Shown here piece after piece: positions 32,776-42,053 of a stretch of 64,000 bases of DNA (the first letter of the stretch is position 1; each line of letters begins with the position of its first letter). Under the pieces are notes generated by a model that saw nothing but the letters and a program-made list of their open reading frames with translations, did no database searches and was not told the origin of the DNA. The translations under genes and the position numbers were made by a program. This stretch comes from Aldehydirespirator sp965248735. GTDB lineage: Bacteria; Actinomycetota; Acidimicrobiia; Acidimicrobiales; Aldehydirespiratoraceae. The stretch spans positions 4,092,001 through 4,156,000 of the forward strand of contig OZ252146.1 of the NCBI GenBank assembly GCA_965248735.1, in the 5' to 3' direction.

Positions 32776-33639
32776 CTACTTGAGGAAGCGGCTGGTGGTG
32801 TTGTCGGCCAGCACCTTGCCGCCGGTCTGGCACCCCGGGCAGTAGGCCACGCGATACCGGCGGTACTCGACCGAGCGCACCGTGTCGCCGCAGGCCGGGC
32901 ACGGCTGGCCCACCCGGTGGTGTACGTCGTTGGGCCGGTCCTCGGAGCGGCCCATGTCGTCGAGCATGCGCTCCGCGACCAGACCCCGCTCGATCGACAC
33001 GCCGATGGCGGCGTGCAGGCGATCCACAGCCCCGTCGTCGAGTCGCGACGTGTTGGCGAAGGGCGAGATCCGAGCCGAGTGGAGCACCTCGTTGGCCAGC
33101 AGCCGCCCTATGCCGGCCAGATGCGACTGGTCGCGCAAGAAGCCGTGGACGCGCTCGCTGGCCGCGGCCAGGCGCCGGGCGAGCTCTTCGCGGCCGATGG
33201 TGTGGGCGTCGGGGCCAAGTCGCGCCAGGGGCTCGGCCTCGCCAAGGTCGCCTGCGACGAGCCACACACCGGCTCGGCGCTCGGTGCCGGCCTCGGTGAG
33301 CAGCAGCGCGGTGCCGTCGGCGAATGTCCAGCGAGCCATCCCGCCCCTGGGCTTGCGGGTCTGCCGGGTGTCGATGCGCAGCCGTCCGGCCTGCATGAGA
33401 TGGACTACGAATGTGAGCCCGCCGGCGCCGCTTGAGCCGTCTGTGAAGCCGAAGCGCAGCAGCAGGTACTTGCCCCGATGGCCGAGCGAGGCGAGCACCT
33501 GGCCCGCGGCCGCCGCGGGCCTGGGATCGAACGTCTTGAGCGCGGCCGGGTGCAGCGGCTCGAACCGGGCCAGCGAGGCTCCCGCGAGCGCGGCCGACAG
33601 CCGCTCGGCGTGGGCTGCGACCTCGGGCAGCTCCGGCAC
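32776..33639 (-). CDS. Fpg/Nei-family DNA glycosylase
   Basis: 287 residues beginning PELPEV after the Met. The N-terminal proline and E3 are the catalytic nucleophile and acid of formamidopyrimidine/endonuclease VIII glycosylases. The conserved lysine of the N-terminal lobe (HRGKYLLLRF), the helix-two-turn-helix (LAGIGRLLANEVLHSARISP) and a C-terminal zinc finger (CPACGDTV...YCPGCQT) are present. It removes oxidised bases in base excision repair. Whether it is Fpg (8-oxoG) or Nei-like cannot be settled by eye. It ends 4 bases from the SCP2 gene and begins just downstream of mdh. Confidence 0.9.
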   Translation of the reverse strand: MPELPEVAAHAERLSAALAGASLARFEPLHPAALKTFDPRPAAAAGQVLASLGHRGKYLLLRFGFTDGSSGAGGLTFVVHLMQAGRLRIDTRQTRKPRGGMARWTFADGTALLLTEAGTERRAGVWLVAGDLGEAEPLARLGPDAHTIGREELARRLAAASERVHGFLRDQSHLAGIGRLLANEVLHSARISPFANTSRLDDGAVDRLHAAIGVSIERGLVAERMLDDMGRSEDRPNDVHHRVGQPCPACGDTVRSVEYRRYRVAYCPGCQTGGKVLADNTTSRFLK

Positions 33640-33655
33640 CGAAGCGCTCGGCCTC

Positions 33656-34642
33656 TCAGATCAGGCCGAGTGAGGCCACCGTGTCGCGCTCGGCGGCCAG
33701 TTCAGCCACCGAGGCGTCGATGCGGGTGCGGGAGAAGTCGTCGATATCGAGCCCGCCGACGATCTGGTGGGAGCCGTCGGCGCAGGTGGCCGGGAACGAC
33801 GAGATCAGCCCCTCGGGCACTCCGTAGCTGCCGTCGGAGCAGACCGCCATCGACACCCAGTCGCCCGGCGGCGTGCCGAGCATCCAGTCGCGCACATGGT
33901 CGACGGCGGCGTTGGCCGCGGAGGCCGCCGACGACGCGCCCCGGGCCTCGATGATGGCCGCGCCCCGCTGCTGCACGGTTCCGATGAACGTGCCCTCGAG
34001 CCACTGCTGGTCGTCGACCAGCGCGGCGGCGTTGCGGCCGCCCACCTCGCAATGGAACAGGTCGGGGTACTGGGTGGCGGAGTGGTTGCCCCAGATGGTC
34101 ATCTTGGTGATGTCGCCGACAGTGGCCCCCACACGGGCCGCGAGCTGGGCCGTGGCCCGGTTGTGGTCGAGGCGGGTCATGGCCGTGAACCGCTCGGAGG
34201 GGACGCCCTCGGCGTTGTTCATGGCTATCAGGCAGTTGGTGTTGGCCGGGTTGCCCACCACCAGCACCCGCACGTCGGCGGCGGCGCGAGCTGCGATGGC
34301 CCGGCCCTGCACGGTGAAGATGGCGCCGTTGGCCTCCAGCAGGTCCCTGCGCTCCATGCCTTTGGTGCGGGGCCGAGAGCCCACCAGCAGGGCGATCTGG
34401 GCGCCGTCGAAGGCCTCGTCGGGATCGTCGCTGAGCACCATCTGTGCCAGCAGCCCGAAGGCGCAGTCGTCGAGCTCCATGGCCACGCCCCGCAGGGCGT
34501 CCATGGCCGGAGGGATCTCCAGCATCTGCAGAACGACCGGCTGGTCGGGACCGAGCATCGACCCGGAGGCGATGCGGAACAGCAGGCTGTAGCCGATCTG
34601 GCCGGCCGCGCCGGTGACGGCCACTCTCACGGGATCACGCAT
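33656..34642 (-). CDS. mdh: Malate dehydrogenase
   Basis: About 328 residues from the ATG at 34642 (an ATG three codons upstream is an alternative). The NAD motif VAVTGAAGQIGYSLL, substrate arginines in GSRPRTKGMERRDLL, VVGNPANTNCLIA and the catalytic His in WGNHSATQYPDLFH identify the cytosolic-type (YP)-MDH of the TCA cycle. Its start overlaps the end of the upstream ABC transporter gene by 8 bases, and Fpg/Nei follows 16 bases later. The co-directional run includes icd further upstream. A TCA-cycle role is secure. Confidence 0.95.
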   Translation of the reverse strand: MRDPVRVAVTGAAGQIGYSLLFRIASGSMLGPDQPVVLQMLEIPPAMDALRGVAMELDDCAFGLLAQMVLSDDPDEAFDGAQIALLVGSRPRTKGMERRDLLEANGAIFTVQGRAIAARAAADVRVLVVGNPANTNCLIAMNNAEGVPSERFTAMTRLDHNRATAQLAARVGATVGDITKMTIWGNHSATQYPDLFHCEVGGRNAAALVDDQQWLEGTFIGTVQQRGAAIIEARGASSAASAANAAVDHVRDWMLGTPPGDWVSMAVCSDGSYGVPEGLISSFPATCADGSHQIVGGLDIDDFSRTRIDASVAELAAERDTVASLGLI

Positions 34643-36515
34643 GGCGGGCACGGTAGCCGGTGCGAGCGGCCGCCAGCTCTGGGCTGGTACTCAGCGCCCT
34701 GCGGCGGGTGTTGCCAACCCAGGACTGGTGCAGCCGGGCGTACACGCCGCCCGCGGCCGTCAGCTCGCGGTGGGCGCCCTGCTCCACCACTCTCCCGTCG
34801 TCGAACACCAGCACCAGGTCGGCCCGCTCCGCGGTGCTCAAGCGGTGGGCGACCGACACCGTCGTGCGGCCCACCGCCAGATGGGCCATGGCCGCGGCCA
34901 GCGCCTCCTCGGTCTCGGGATCCACCGCCGAGGTCGCCTCGTCCAAGATCAGCAGACCCGGATCTGCGACCTGGGCCCGGGCCAGCGCCACCAGCTGGCG
35001 CTCGCCGACCGACAGCCGCCCGCCCCGCTGACCCACCGGGGTCTGCATCCCTTGGGGCAGGCCGCCCATCCAGCCCCGCAGCCCCAGCTCATCGATGGCC
35101 GCGGCCGCGTCGGCTGCCGTCGCGCCGGGGCGCCCGTAGCGGATGTTGTCCTCGATGGTGGCCGCGAACAGGAAGCCGTCCTGGGGAACCATTCGAATGC
35201 CTCGCCGGCGGGCCTCGGGGGCGATCCGGCGCAGGTCCACCCCGCCGATCAGGACCTCGCCGGCGGTGGGATCGGCCAGGCGGGCCAGCAGGCGGGCGAA
35301 GGTCGTCTTGCCCGAGCCGGTCTCGCCCACCACGGCCACATTGGCGTCGGCCGGGATCGAGGCGTCGATCCCGCGCAGCACCGGGCCTCCGGTGGAGTAG
35401 GCGAAATCGACGCCCCGCACCAGCACCGGCAGCGGGCCGGGCGCCAGAGCCTCGCCCTCGCCGGGCGGCGGCTCGACCACGTCCACAGGCATATCGAGCA
35501 CGCCGAGGATCTTCGACCAGGCGGCCAGCGCCGTCTGGGTGCGGTCAAAAACCAGGCCGATCTCTGAGATCGGCCTGGCCAGGAGGCGCACCAGGAACAG
35601 GAAGGCAACCAGCCCGCCTGCGCCGATTCCCAGCTCGTCGCCCCACACCACCCCCACGACAATGACCGCGGCCAGCGCGATCGACGACACGAGCTCGACC
35701 ACGGGCATCATCACCGCCCACCACTTGAAGGCCGACATCTCGCACTCGTACTGCTGGTCGACGGCCCGGTCGAGCCGGCTCCGCACCGCGCCCCGATACC
35801 CGTAAGCCCGGATCACCTCCGCCGCCGACACCGCCTCGCTGGTGTGGCCCATGGTGTCGGCCACCCGGTCGCGCACCCGGGAGTAGGCCGCGATCTGGCG
35901 GCGCTGTATCCAGCGCAGGAACGGCAGCAGCGGTACGTGCAGGGCCAGCACGAACAGGGTGAGCTGCCAGCTGTAGGACACCATGACGCCCAGCGTCGCC
36001 ACGATCAGCACCGGGTTGACGATCCACGACATGGCGCCCCACTGCATGAACATGGCCATCGCCTCGATGTCGCTGGTGACCCGGGCCACGAGGACCCCGC
36101 GGCGCGACTGGGTGTGGGAGGACAGGCTCAGCCGATGGATGTGCTCGAAGGCCCGGACCCTCAGCCCGAGCAACACCGACTCGGCCATGCGCACCAGCCG
36201 GATGTAGGCCGCGCGGCTCGCAACCGCCACTACCAGCACCGCTCCGAAGGCGCTCAGCGACAACACCCACACCACGCCGGGCCGGTATCCGTCGGCGCCG
36301 AGCACGCCGTGGTCGAGCACTAGCTGCACCAGGATCGGCACGATCAGGCGGCCCACTGCAGCGAACACGGCCACTGCGGCGGTGACTCCGAGGCCACGGC
36401 GCAGCTCGTCGCTCACGGCAAGGCCGCGGCGCAGCACGCCCAGCGCCCTCACCTCGTCCGGCGCGCCTACCTCGCCGCCGACGGGTGCAGTCTCGGCGTT
36501 GTCCGAGGTGGTCAC
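34635..36515 (-). CDS. ABC exporter half-transporter A (signature LSVGER)
   Basis: 626 residues: a six-helix type I exporter membrane domain (about 40-340), then an ATPase. Walker A GETGSGKTT, Q-loop MVPQDGFLF, Walker B LLILDEATSAVD with the catalytic Glu, and H-loop SVAHRLST are intact. The signature is the unusual LSVGER instead of LSGGQ. Its gene overlaps that of half-transporter B by 4 bases, so they form a heterodimer. In such dimers the non-canonical signature lines one degenerate ATP site. The substrate could be a drug or lipid; nothing in the sequence decides. Confidence 0.9.
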   Translation of the reverse strand: MTTSDNAETAPVGGEVGAPDEVRALGVLRRGLAVSDELRRGLGVTAAVAVFAAVGRLIVPILVQLVLDHGVLGADGYRPGVVWVLSLSAFGAVLVVAVASRAAYIRLVRMAESVLLGLRVRAFEHIHRLSLSSHTQSRRGVLVARVTSDIEAMAMFMQWGAMSWIVNPVLIVATLGVMVSYSWQLTLFVLALHVPLLPFLRWIQRRQIAAYSRVRDRVADTMGHTSEAVSAAEVIRAYGYRGAVRSRLDRAVDQQYECEMSAFKWWAVMMPVVELVSSIALAAVIVVGVVWGDELGIGAGGLVAFLFLVRLLARPISEIGLVFDRTQTALAAWSKILGVLDMPVDVVEPPPGEGEALAPGPLPVLVRGVDFAYSTGGPVLRGIDASIPADANVAVVGETGSGKTTFARLLARLADPTAGEVLIGGVDLRRIAPEARRRGIRMVPQDGFLFAATIEDNIRYGRPGATAADAAAAIDELGLRGWMGGLPQGMQTPVGQRGGRLSVGERQLVALARAQVADPGLLILDEATSAVDPETEEALAAAMAHLAVGRTTVSVAHRLSTAERADLVLVFDDGRVVEQGAHRELTAAGGVYARLHQSWVGNTRRRALSTSPELAAARTGYRARHA

Positions 36516-38266
36516 GGCGCCGCGGCCTGCTCGTAGGCCGACACCAGCAACCGGTAGTCGTCGAGGGCCAGCAGTTCGGTGTGGGTGCCGACGGCGGCGA
36601 TGCGGCCGCCGGCGAGAAAGGCCACCCGGTCGGCCAACTCGATGGTGGAGAGCCGGTGGGCGACAACGAGCAGGGTCGTGTCGAGCCGCCTGCGCATGTT
36701 GGCCAGAATCTCGCCCTCCACGACGGGATCGACTGCGCTGGTGGCGTCGTCGAGCATGAGCAGCCGGGGCGATCGCACCAGGGCCCGGGCCAGAGCCACC
36801 CGCTGTCGCTGCCCGCCCGAAAGGGTCACACCCCGCTCGCCCACGACCGTTCCTGCGCCCTGGGGGAGGGCTTCCACGAACTCGCCCGCAGCAGCAACGC
36901 CCAGCGCGGCGCCCACGTCGGCCCGGGTGCCTCCCCAGCGCAGGTCCACGTTCTCGGTCACCGAGTCGGCGAACAGGAAGGCCTCCTGGAACACCAGAGC
37001 CACCGCCTCATGCAGTTCGTCGGCGGGGACACGGTGCAGGTCGGTGCCCGACAACCGGATCGACCCCCGCGCCGGGGGGTTCAGCCCGGCGACGGTCTCC
37101 AGCAGGGTGGACTTGCCCGAGCCGGTGGCGCCGACGAGCGCCACCGTCTCGCCGGGCCGCACCGCGAATGTCACTCCGTCGAGCACGAGCTGGGCGCCGT
37201 AGCCCACGGCAAGGTCGTGGATCTCCAAGCCGAGCGGCCCCGACGGCAGGACCCGGCCGTCACCAACCGGAGCGGCTGCTTCCGGGACAGGCTGGTCGAG
37301 CACTCGGTCCACCCGCTCCAGCGACACCACCGAGCGGGGCATCTCCTCCAGGAAGAAACCCACGATCAGCAGAGGCAGAGCCAGCAGTGAGAACAGGGTG
37401 GTGGCCAGCACGAGGTCCCCGGGGGTGGCTGCGCCCCGGCCCACAAGCCAGGCCCCCACCAGCAGCAGGGTGATCGCGCCCAGTGTGGGCAGGGCGTCCA
37501 GGGCGGGCTCGAAGGTGCCCCGCATGCGGCCCACCCGGACCCGCTCGTCGCGCAGCCGCTCGGAGGCGGCGCGCATCCGCTCCACCTCCACCTGCTCGCG
37601 GCCCAGGGTCTTCACCACCACGGCACCGTCGAAGCTCTCGTGGGCCACCGTGGACACCTCGCCGACGCGCCGCTGCACCTCGGCCGAGGGCGCCTCGACC
37701 CTGCGGGTGTAGATGCGGCTGATCAACGCGAGGGCCGGGAAGACCACGGCCGCGATGAGCGCCAGCAGCGGGTGGGCGAGGAACAGCACCACCATCGTCA
37801 TCACCACCAGCACTAGGACGCTGACCGCGAAGGCCAGGGGTTTGAGCACCATCGTGGCCGTGTTGACGTCGGAGTCGGCGTGGGCGAGCAGCTCTCCGGG
37901 AGCCCGCTCGCGGTGGAAGTCCATGGGCAGATCGAGGTAGCGGTGCAGCAGGGCCCGGCGCCAGTCCCGCTGCGTTCGCAGCTCGGCCATGGCCAGGTAC
38001 CAGCGGCGCAGCAGAACCGAGACCCCGCTGGCGACCGCCACTGCGATCACCGCGGCGGCCGCCACGGCCGGCGCCGTCCGTTCGACGGAGTCGGCAAAGA
38101 TCACGTTGTCGGTGATCCAGCCCAGCAGCCAGGCGCTGCCCACGGTGGCGGCGACGAAGCCGAGCGCCCCCACCATGGCCAGCGCGTGCGGGCCGGGATG
38201 GGCCCGCACCGACCGCATTATCAGCCGGAATCCCCGCCGGGCCACGCTGCCATGGGAGGCGCTCAC
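36512..38266 (-). CDS. ABC exporter half-transporter B (Walker B LDDATS)
   Basis: 584 residues: an exporter membrane domain (about 20-310) followed by an ATPase with Walker A GATGSGKST, Q-loop LVFQEAFLF, the canonical signature LSGGQRQRVALARAL, Walker B LLMLDDATSAVD and H-loop VAHRLST. The catalytic glutamate after Walker B is replaced by Asp (LDD). This is the expected complement to the LSVGER signature of partner A: both defects fall in the same composite site, leaving one competent site. It starts 16 bases after the stop of the icd gene, co-directional. Confidence 0.9.
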   Translation of the reverse strand: MSASHGSVARRGFRLIMRSVRAHPGPHALAMVGALGFVAATVGSAWLLGWITDNVIFADSVERTAPAVAAAAVIAVAVASGVSVLLRRWYLAMAELRTQRDWRRALLHRYLDLPMDFHRERAPGELLAHADSDVNTATMVLKPLAFAVSVLVLVVMTMVVLFLAHPLLALIAAVVFPALALISRIYTRRVEAPSAEVQRRVGEVSTVAHESFDGAVVVKTLGREQVEVERMRAASERLRDERVRVGRMRGTFEPALDALPTLGAITLLLVGAWLVGRGAATPGDLVLATTLFSLLALPLLIVGFFLEEMPRSVVSLERVDRVLDQPVPEAAAPVGDGRVLPSGPLGLEIHDLAVGYGAQLVLDGVTFAVRPGETVALVGATGSGKSTLLETVAGLNPPARGSIRLSGTDLHRVPADELHEAVALVFQEAFLFADSVTENVDLRWGGTRADVGAALGVAAAGEFVEALPQGAGTVVGERGVTLSGGQRQRVALARALVRSPRLLMLDDATSAVDPVVEGEILANMRRRLDTTLLVVAHRLSTIELADRVAFLAGGRIAAVGTHTELLALDDYRLLVSAYEQAAAP

Positions 38267-38282
38267 GGTGGAGCGTCAGCCT

Positions 38283-39479
<1,197 letters not shown>

Positions 39480-39515
39480 GTATACCGAGGCTACAGGCGG
39501 CCCGAATGGGCTCGT

Positions 39516-40217
39516 TCAGCCGGCCAGCGACTGGGCCTCGTCGAAGACTTCCTGAAGGCGCTTGCGCACCATCTCGGAGAAGTGGATCCTCTGCGGGCGG
39601 GTCATGCGGCCCTCGGGCGGACGGATGGGCGGGCCGGCCACCATGACCACCCGCACCCTCCGAGGCAGGCGAGTGCCGGAACTCATCGCGGCCTCAGTGC
39701 CGGCAATGCCGACGGGCACGATGGCCGCTCCGGTGCGCGACGCGAGGTAGCTCATGCCGTCGAAGACGCTGACCACCTTCGGGCCGGTCTGGCGGGTGCC
39801 CTCGGGGAACACGACGATCTGCTCGCCCGCCTGCAGGATCTTGACCGAAGTCAGGATCGCCTCCCGGTCGACCGCGCCCCGGCGCACCGGGAACGCGCCC
39901 AGCGCGGACAGGAAGGCGCCGAAGAGCCGGCTGCGGAACAAAGACTCCTTCGACAGGGCCCGCATCCGGCGGTGGCCCATCCCGGCCAGCAGCGGCGTGT
40001 CGAGGTTGGAGCGATGTACCGGGGCCACGATCACCGGACCCGCGATGTCGAGGTGCTCGGCCCCCTTGTGGCGCACCCGGAAGTAGGGGTGCAGCACCAC
40101 GATGATGGTGCGCCGCACGAGACGGTACACCCACATGGAGCTGCGCTTGGCCGCGATGCGCTGGGACCACTGCTGCAGGTCCTCGACCCGACTTGGCTTG
40201 CGACCCTTGGACGTCAT
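39516..40217 (-). CDS. PlsC-type 1-acyl-glycerol-3-phosphate acyltransferase
   Basis: 233 residues with the acyltransferase motifs HRSNLD (the H-x4-D box), FPVRRG, VVFPEGTRQTG and VPVGIAG. The N-terminal basic/hydrophobic helix (MWVYRLVRRTIIVVLHPYF) probably docks on the membrane. It acylates lysophosphatidate or a related lipid in phospholipid synthesis. It is co-directional with icd, 36 bases upstream of it. Confidence 0.88.
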   Translation of the reverse strand: MTSKGRKPSRVEDLQQWSQRIAAKRSSMWVYRLVRRTIIVVLHPYFRVRHKGAEHLDIAGPVIVAPVHRSNLDTPLLAGMGHRRMRALSKESLFRSRLFGAFLSALGAFPVRRGAVDREAILTSVKILQAGEQIVVFPEGTRQTGPKVVSVFDGMSYLASRTGAAIVPVGIAGTEAAMSSGTRLPRRVRVVMVAGPPIRPPEGRMTRPQRIHFSEMVRKRLQEVFDEAQSLAG

Positions 40218-40357
40218 GTTTGGTTGTGTCTAGCACTGCCGCCGCATTCGGCTGTAACGCGGCACGGCGCGCTTCGTCGCTCAGACCGACCGGCTAGCGG
40301 CGTTCGGCTGTAATGGAGTAGGGCACTTGGACGCCCGCACGGCACAGGAGGCAGGCC

Positions 40358-41137
40358 ATGGGACAGCTTGAGGGCAGGACGGCGATAGTCACCGGCGCGG
40401 GCGAGGGCATCGGGCGGGCTGTGGCCCGGGCCTTCGTGGCCGAGGGAGCCAATGTGCTAGTAGCCGAGATCGACGAGCGCCTGGGCGCCGACGCCGCAGC
40501 CGAGCTTGGCGACACCTGCCAGTTCCTGCCCACCGACGTTGGCGAGCGGGCTGAGGTCGAGGCCATGGTCGCCCATGCCGCCCAACAGTGGGGGTCAGTG
40601 GACATCCTGGTTAACAACGCCTGGGGCGGTGGCGAGGTGAGCCGTCTAGAGCACAAGTCCGCCGCCGGGATGGCCCGGGCTCTGGCCGTGGGCTTCTACG
40701 GCCCGTTCTGGGCCATGGCCGCGGCGCTGCCCATCATGAAGGCCAACGGCTGGGGCCGGGTGGTCAACATGTGCTCGCTCAACGGGGTGAACGCCCACAT
40801 GGGCACCGTGGAGTACAACTCGGCCAAGGAGGCGCTGCGAGCCGCCACCCGTACCGCGGCCCGCGAGTGGGCGGGCTGGGGCATCACCGCCAACATCGTG
40901 TGCCCCGCGGCCAAGTCGGCCAGCTTCCACCGGGTGCTGGGCGCGCACCCCGAGCTGCTGGCCGCGGCCGACTCCTCCAACCCGATGGGCCGCATCGGCG
41001 ACCCCGACCTCGACATCGCGCCGGTGGTGGTCTTCCTGGCCAGCGAGGCCAGCCGATACGTGACCGGCAACACGCTGTTCGTGGACGGCGGGGGCCACAT
41101 CAACGGCGCGGCCTGGAAGCCCGACCTGCCCGACTGA
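40358..41137 (+). CDS. Short-chain dehydrogenase/reductase (SDR)
   Basis: 259 residues with an excellent AGGAGG six bases upstream of the ATG at 40358. Classical SDR features: TGAGEGIG, NNAWGGG, an active-site serine in MCSLNG, YNSAK (Y-x3-K) and NIVCPAAKSASF. The C-terminus (VTGNTLFVDGGGHINGA) is typical. It is followed 39 bases later by an enoyl-CoA hydratase gene, so a joint role in acyl or steroid side-chain breakdown is likely. Upstream at 40246-40259 and 40302-40315 a 14-bp element (TTCGGCTGTAA core) is repeated 56 bases apart. Confidence 0.88.
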   Translation: MGQLEGRTAIVTGAGEGIGRAVARAFVAEGANVLVAEIDERLGADAAAELGDTCQFLPTDVGERAEVEAMVAHAAQQWGSVDILVNNAWGGGEVSRLEHKSAAGMARALAVGFYGPFWAMAAALPIMKANGWGRVVNMCSLNGVNAHMGTVEYNSAKEALRAATRTAAREWAGWGITANIVCPAAKSASFHRVLGAHPELLAAADSSNPMGRIGDPDLDIAPVVVFLASEASRYVTGNTLFVDGGGHINGAAWKPDLPD

Positions 41138-41176
41138 GCCTCGCCGCGACACCACCGGCTGATACCGTCGCCGGTC

Positions 41177-41992
41177 ATGGGTTCAGCCGACGATTTCGTT
41201 CTCATCGACCACCCGCGGCCCAGCATCGCGCTCGTCACCCTCAATCGGCCCGAGCGCATGAACGCCATGGCTTTCGACGTGATGGTGCCGCTGGCCGACG
41301 CCCTGCGCGACGTGAACAACGACAACGAAGTTCGGGCCGTGGTGATCACCGGCGCCGGCCACGGGTTCTGCTCCGGGGCCGACATGGTGAGCTCGGGCAG
41401 CCCTCCCTACATCGAGGGCCTCACCAAGGCGACCGTCGCCCACCGGGCCGCCGATCGCCTCCACGAGGTGATCGAGCTGATCGGGGACCTCCACCAGCCG
41501 GTTATCGCGGCCATCAACGGCGCGGCCATCGGCGGCGGCCTGTGCCTGGCGCTGGCCTGCGACATCCGCGTCGCGTCGACCGAGGCCTATTTCCGGGCCG
41601 CGGGCATCAACAACGGCCTCACCGCGGCCGAATTGGGCCTCAGCTTCACGCTGCCTCGGGCCATCGGCTCGTCACGGGCCTTCGAGATCATGCTGACCGG
41701 ACGGGACGTGCACGCCGAGGAGGCGGCCCGCATCGGCCTGGTGAGCGAGACGGTTGAGCCCGACGACCTGCTGGAGCGCTGCTACGGGATCGGCGCCCGC
41801 ATCGCCGCGTTCAGCCGACCGGGCACCGAGCTCACCAAGCGGATGCTGTGGGCCGGGCTGGAGGCCTCGAGCTACGGCGCCCACATGCGCTCGGAAATGA
41901 ACGCCCAACTGCTGGTGCGCATGACCACCCGCAACTTCGAGGAGGCCGTCCTCGCCCGCCAAGAGAAGCGCCCCCCAGTCTTCGAAGACTGA
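41177..41992 (+). CDS. Enoyl-CoA hydratase/isomerase family protein
   Basis: 271 residues. The crotonase fold is shown by ALVTLNRPERMNAM, the oxyanion-hole segment GHGFCSGADMVSSG and AAINGAAIGGGLCLALACDI, with a Glu in the LTAAELGLSF segment where the family places a catalytic acid. The C-terminus (SFTLPRAIGSSRAFEIMLTG) is the usual trimerisation part. It probably hydrates 2-enoyl-CoA in beta-oxidation together with the SDR before it. It converges with the mutA gene. Confidence 0.88.
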   Translation: MGSADDFVLIDHPRPSIALVTLNRPERMNAMAFDVMVPLADALRDVNNDNEVRAVVITGAGHGFCSGADMVSSGSPPYIEGLTKATVAHRAADRLHEVIELIGDLHQPVIAAINGAAIGGGLCLALACDIRVASTEAYFRAAGINNGLTAAELGLSFTLPRAIGSSRAFEIMLTGRDVHAEEAARIGLVSETVEPDDLLERCYGIGARIAAFSRPGTELTKRMLWAGLEASSYGAHMRSEMNAQLLVRMTTRNFEEAVLARQEKRPPVFED

Positions 41993-42053
41993 CCGCGCGC
42001 GCTCGTAGTGCTCTTCTGGGATAATTCCAGGAAAGTACGACGAAGGCCAGGAA

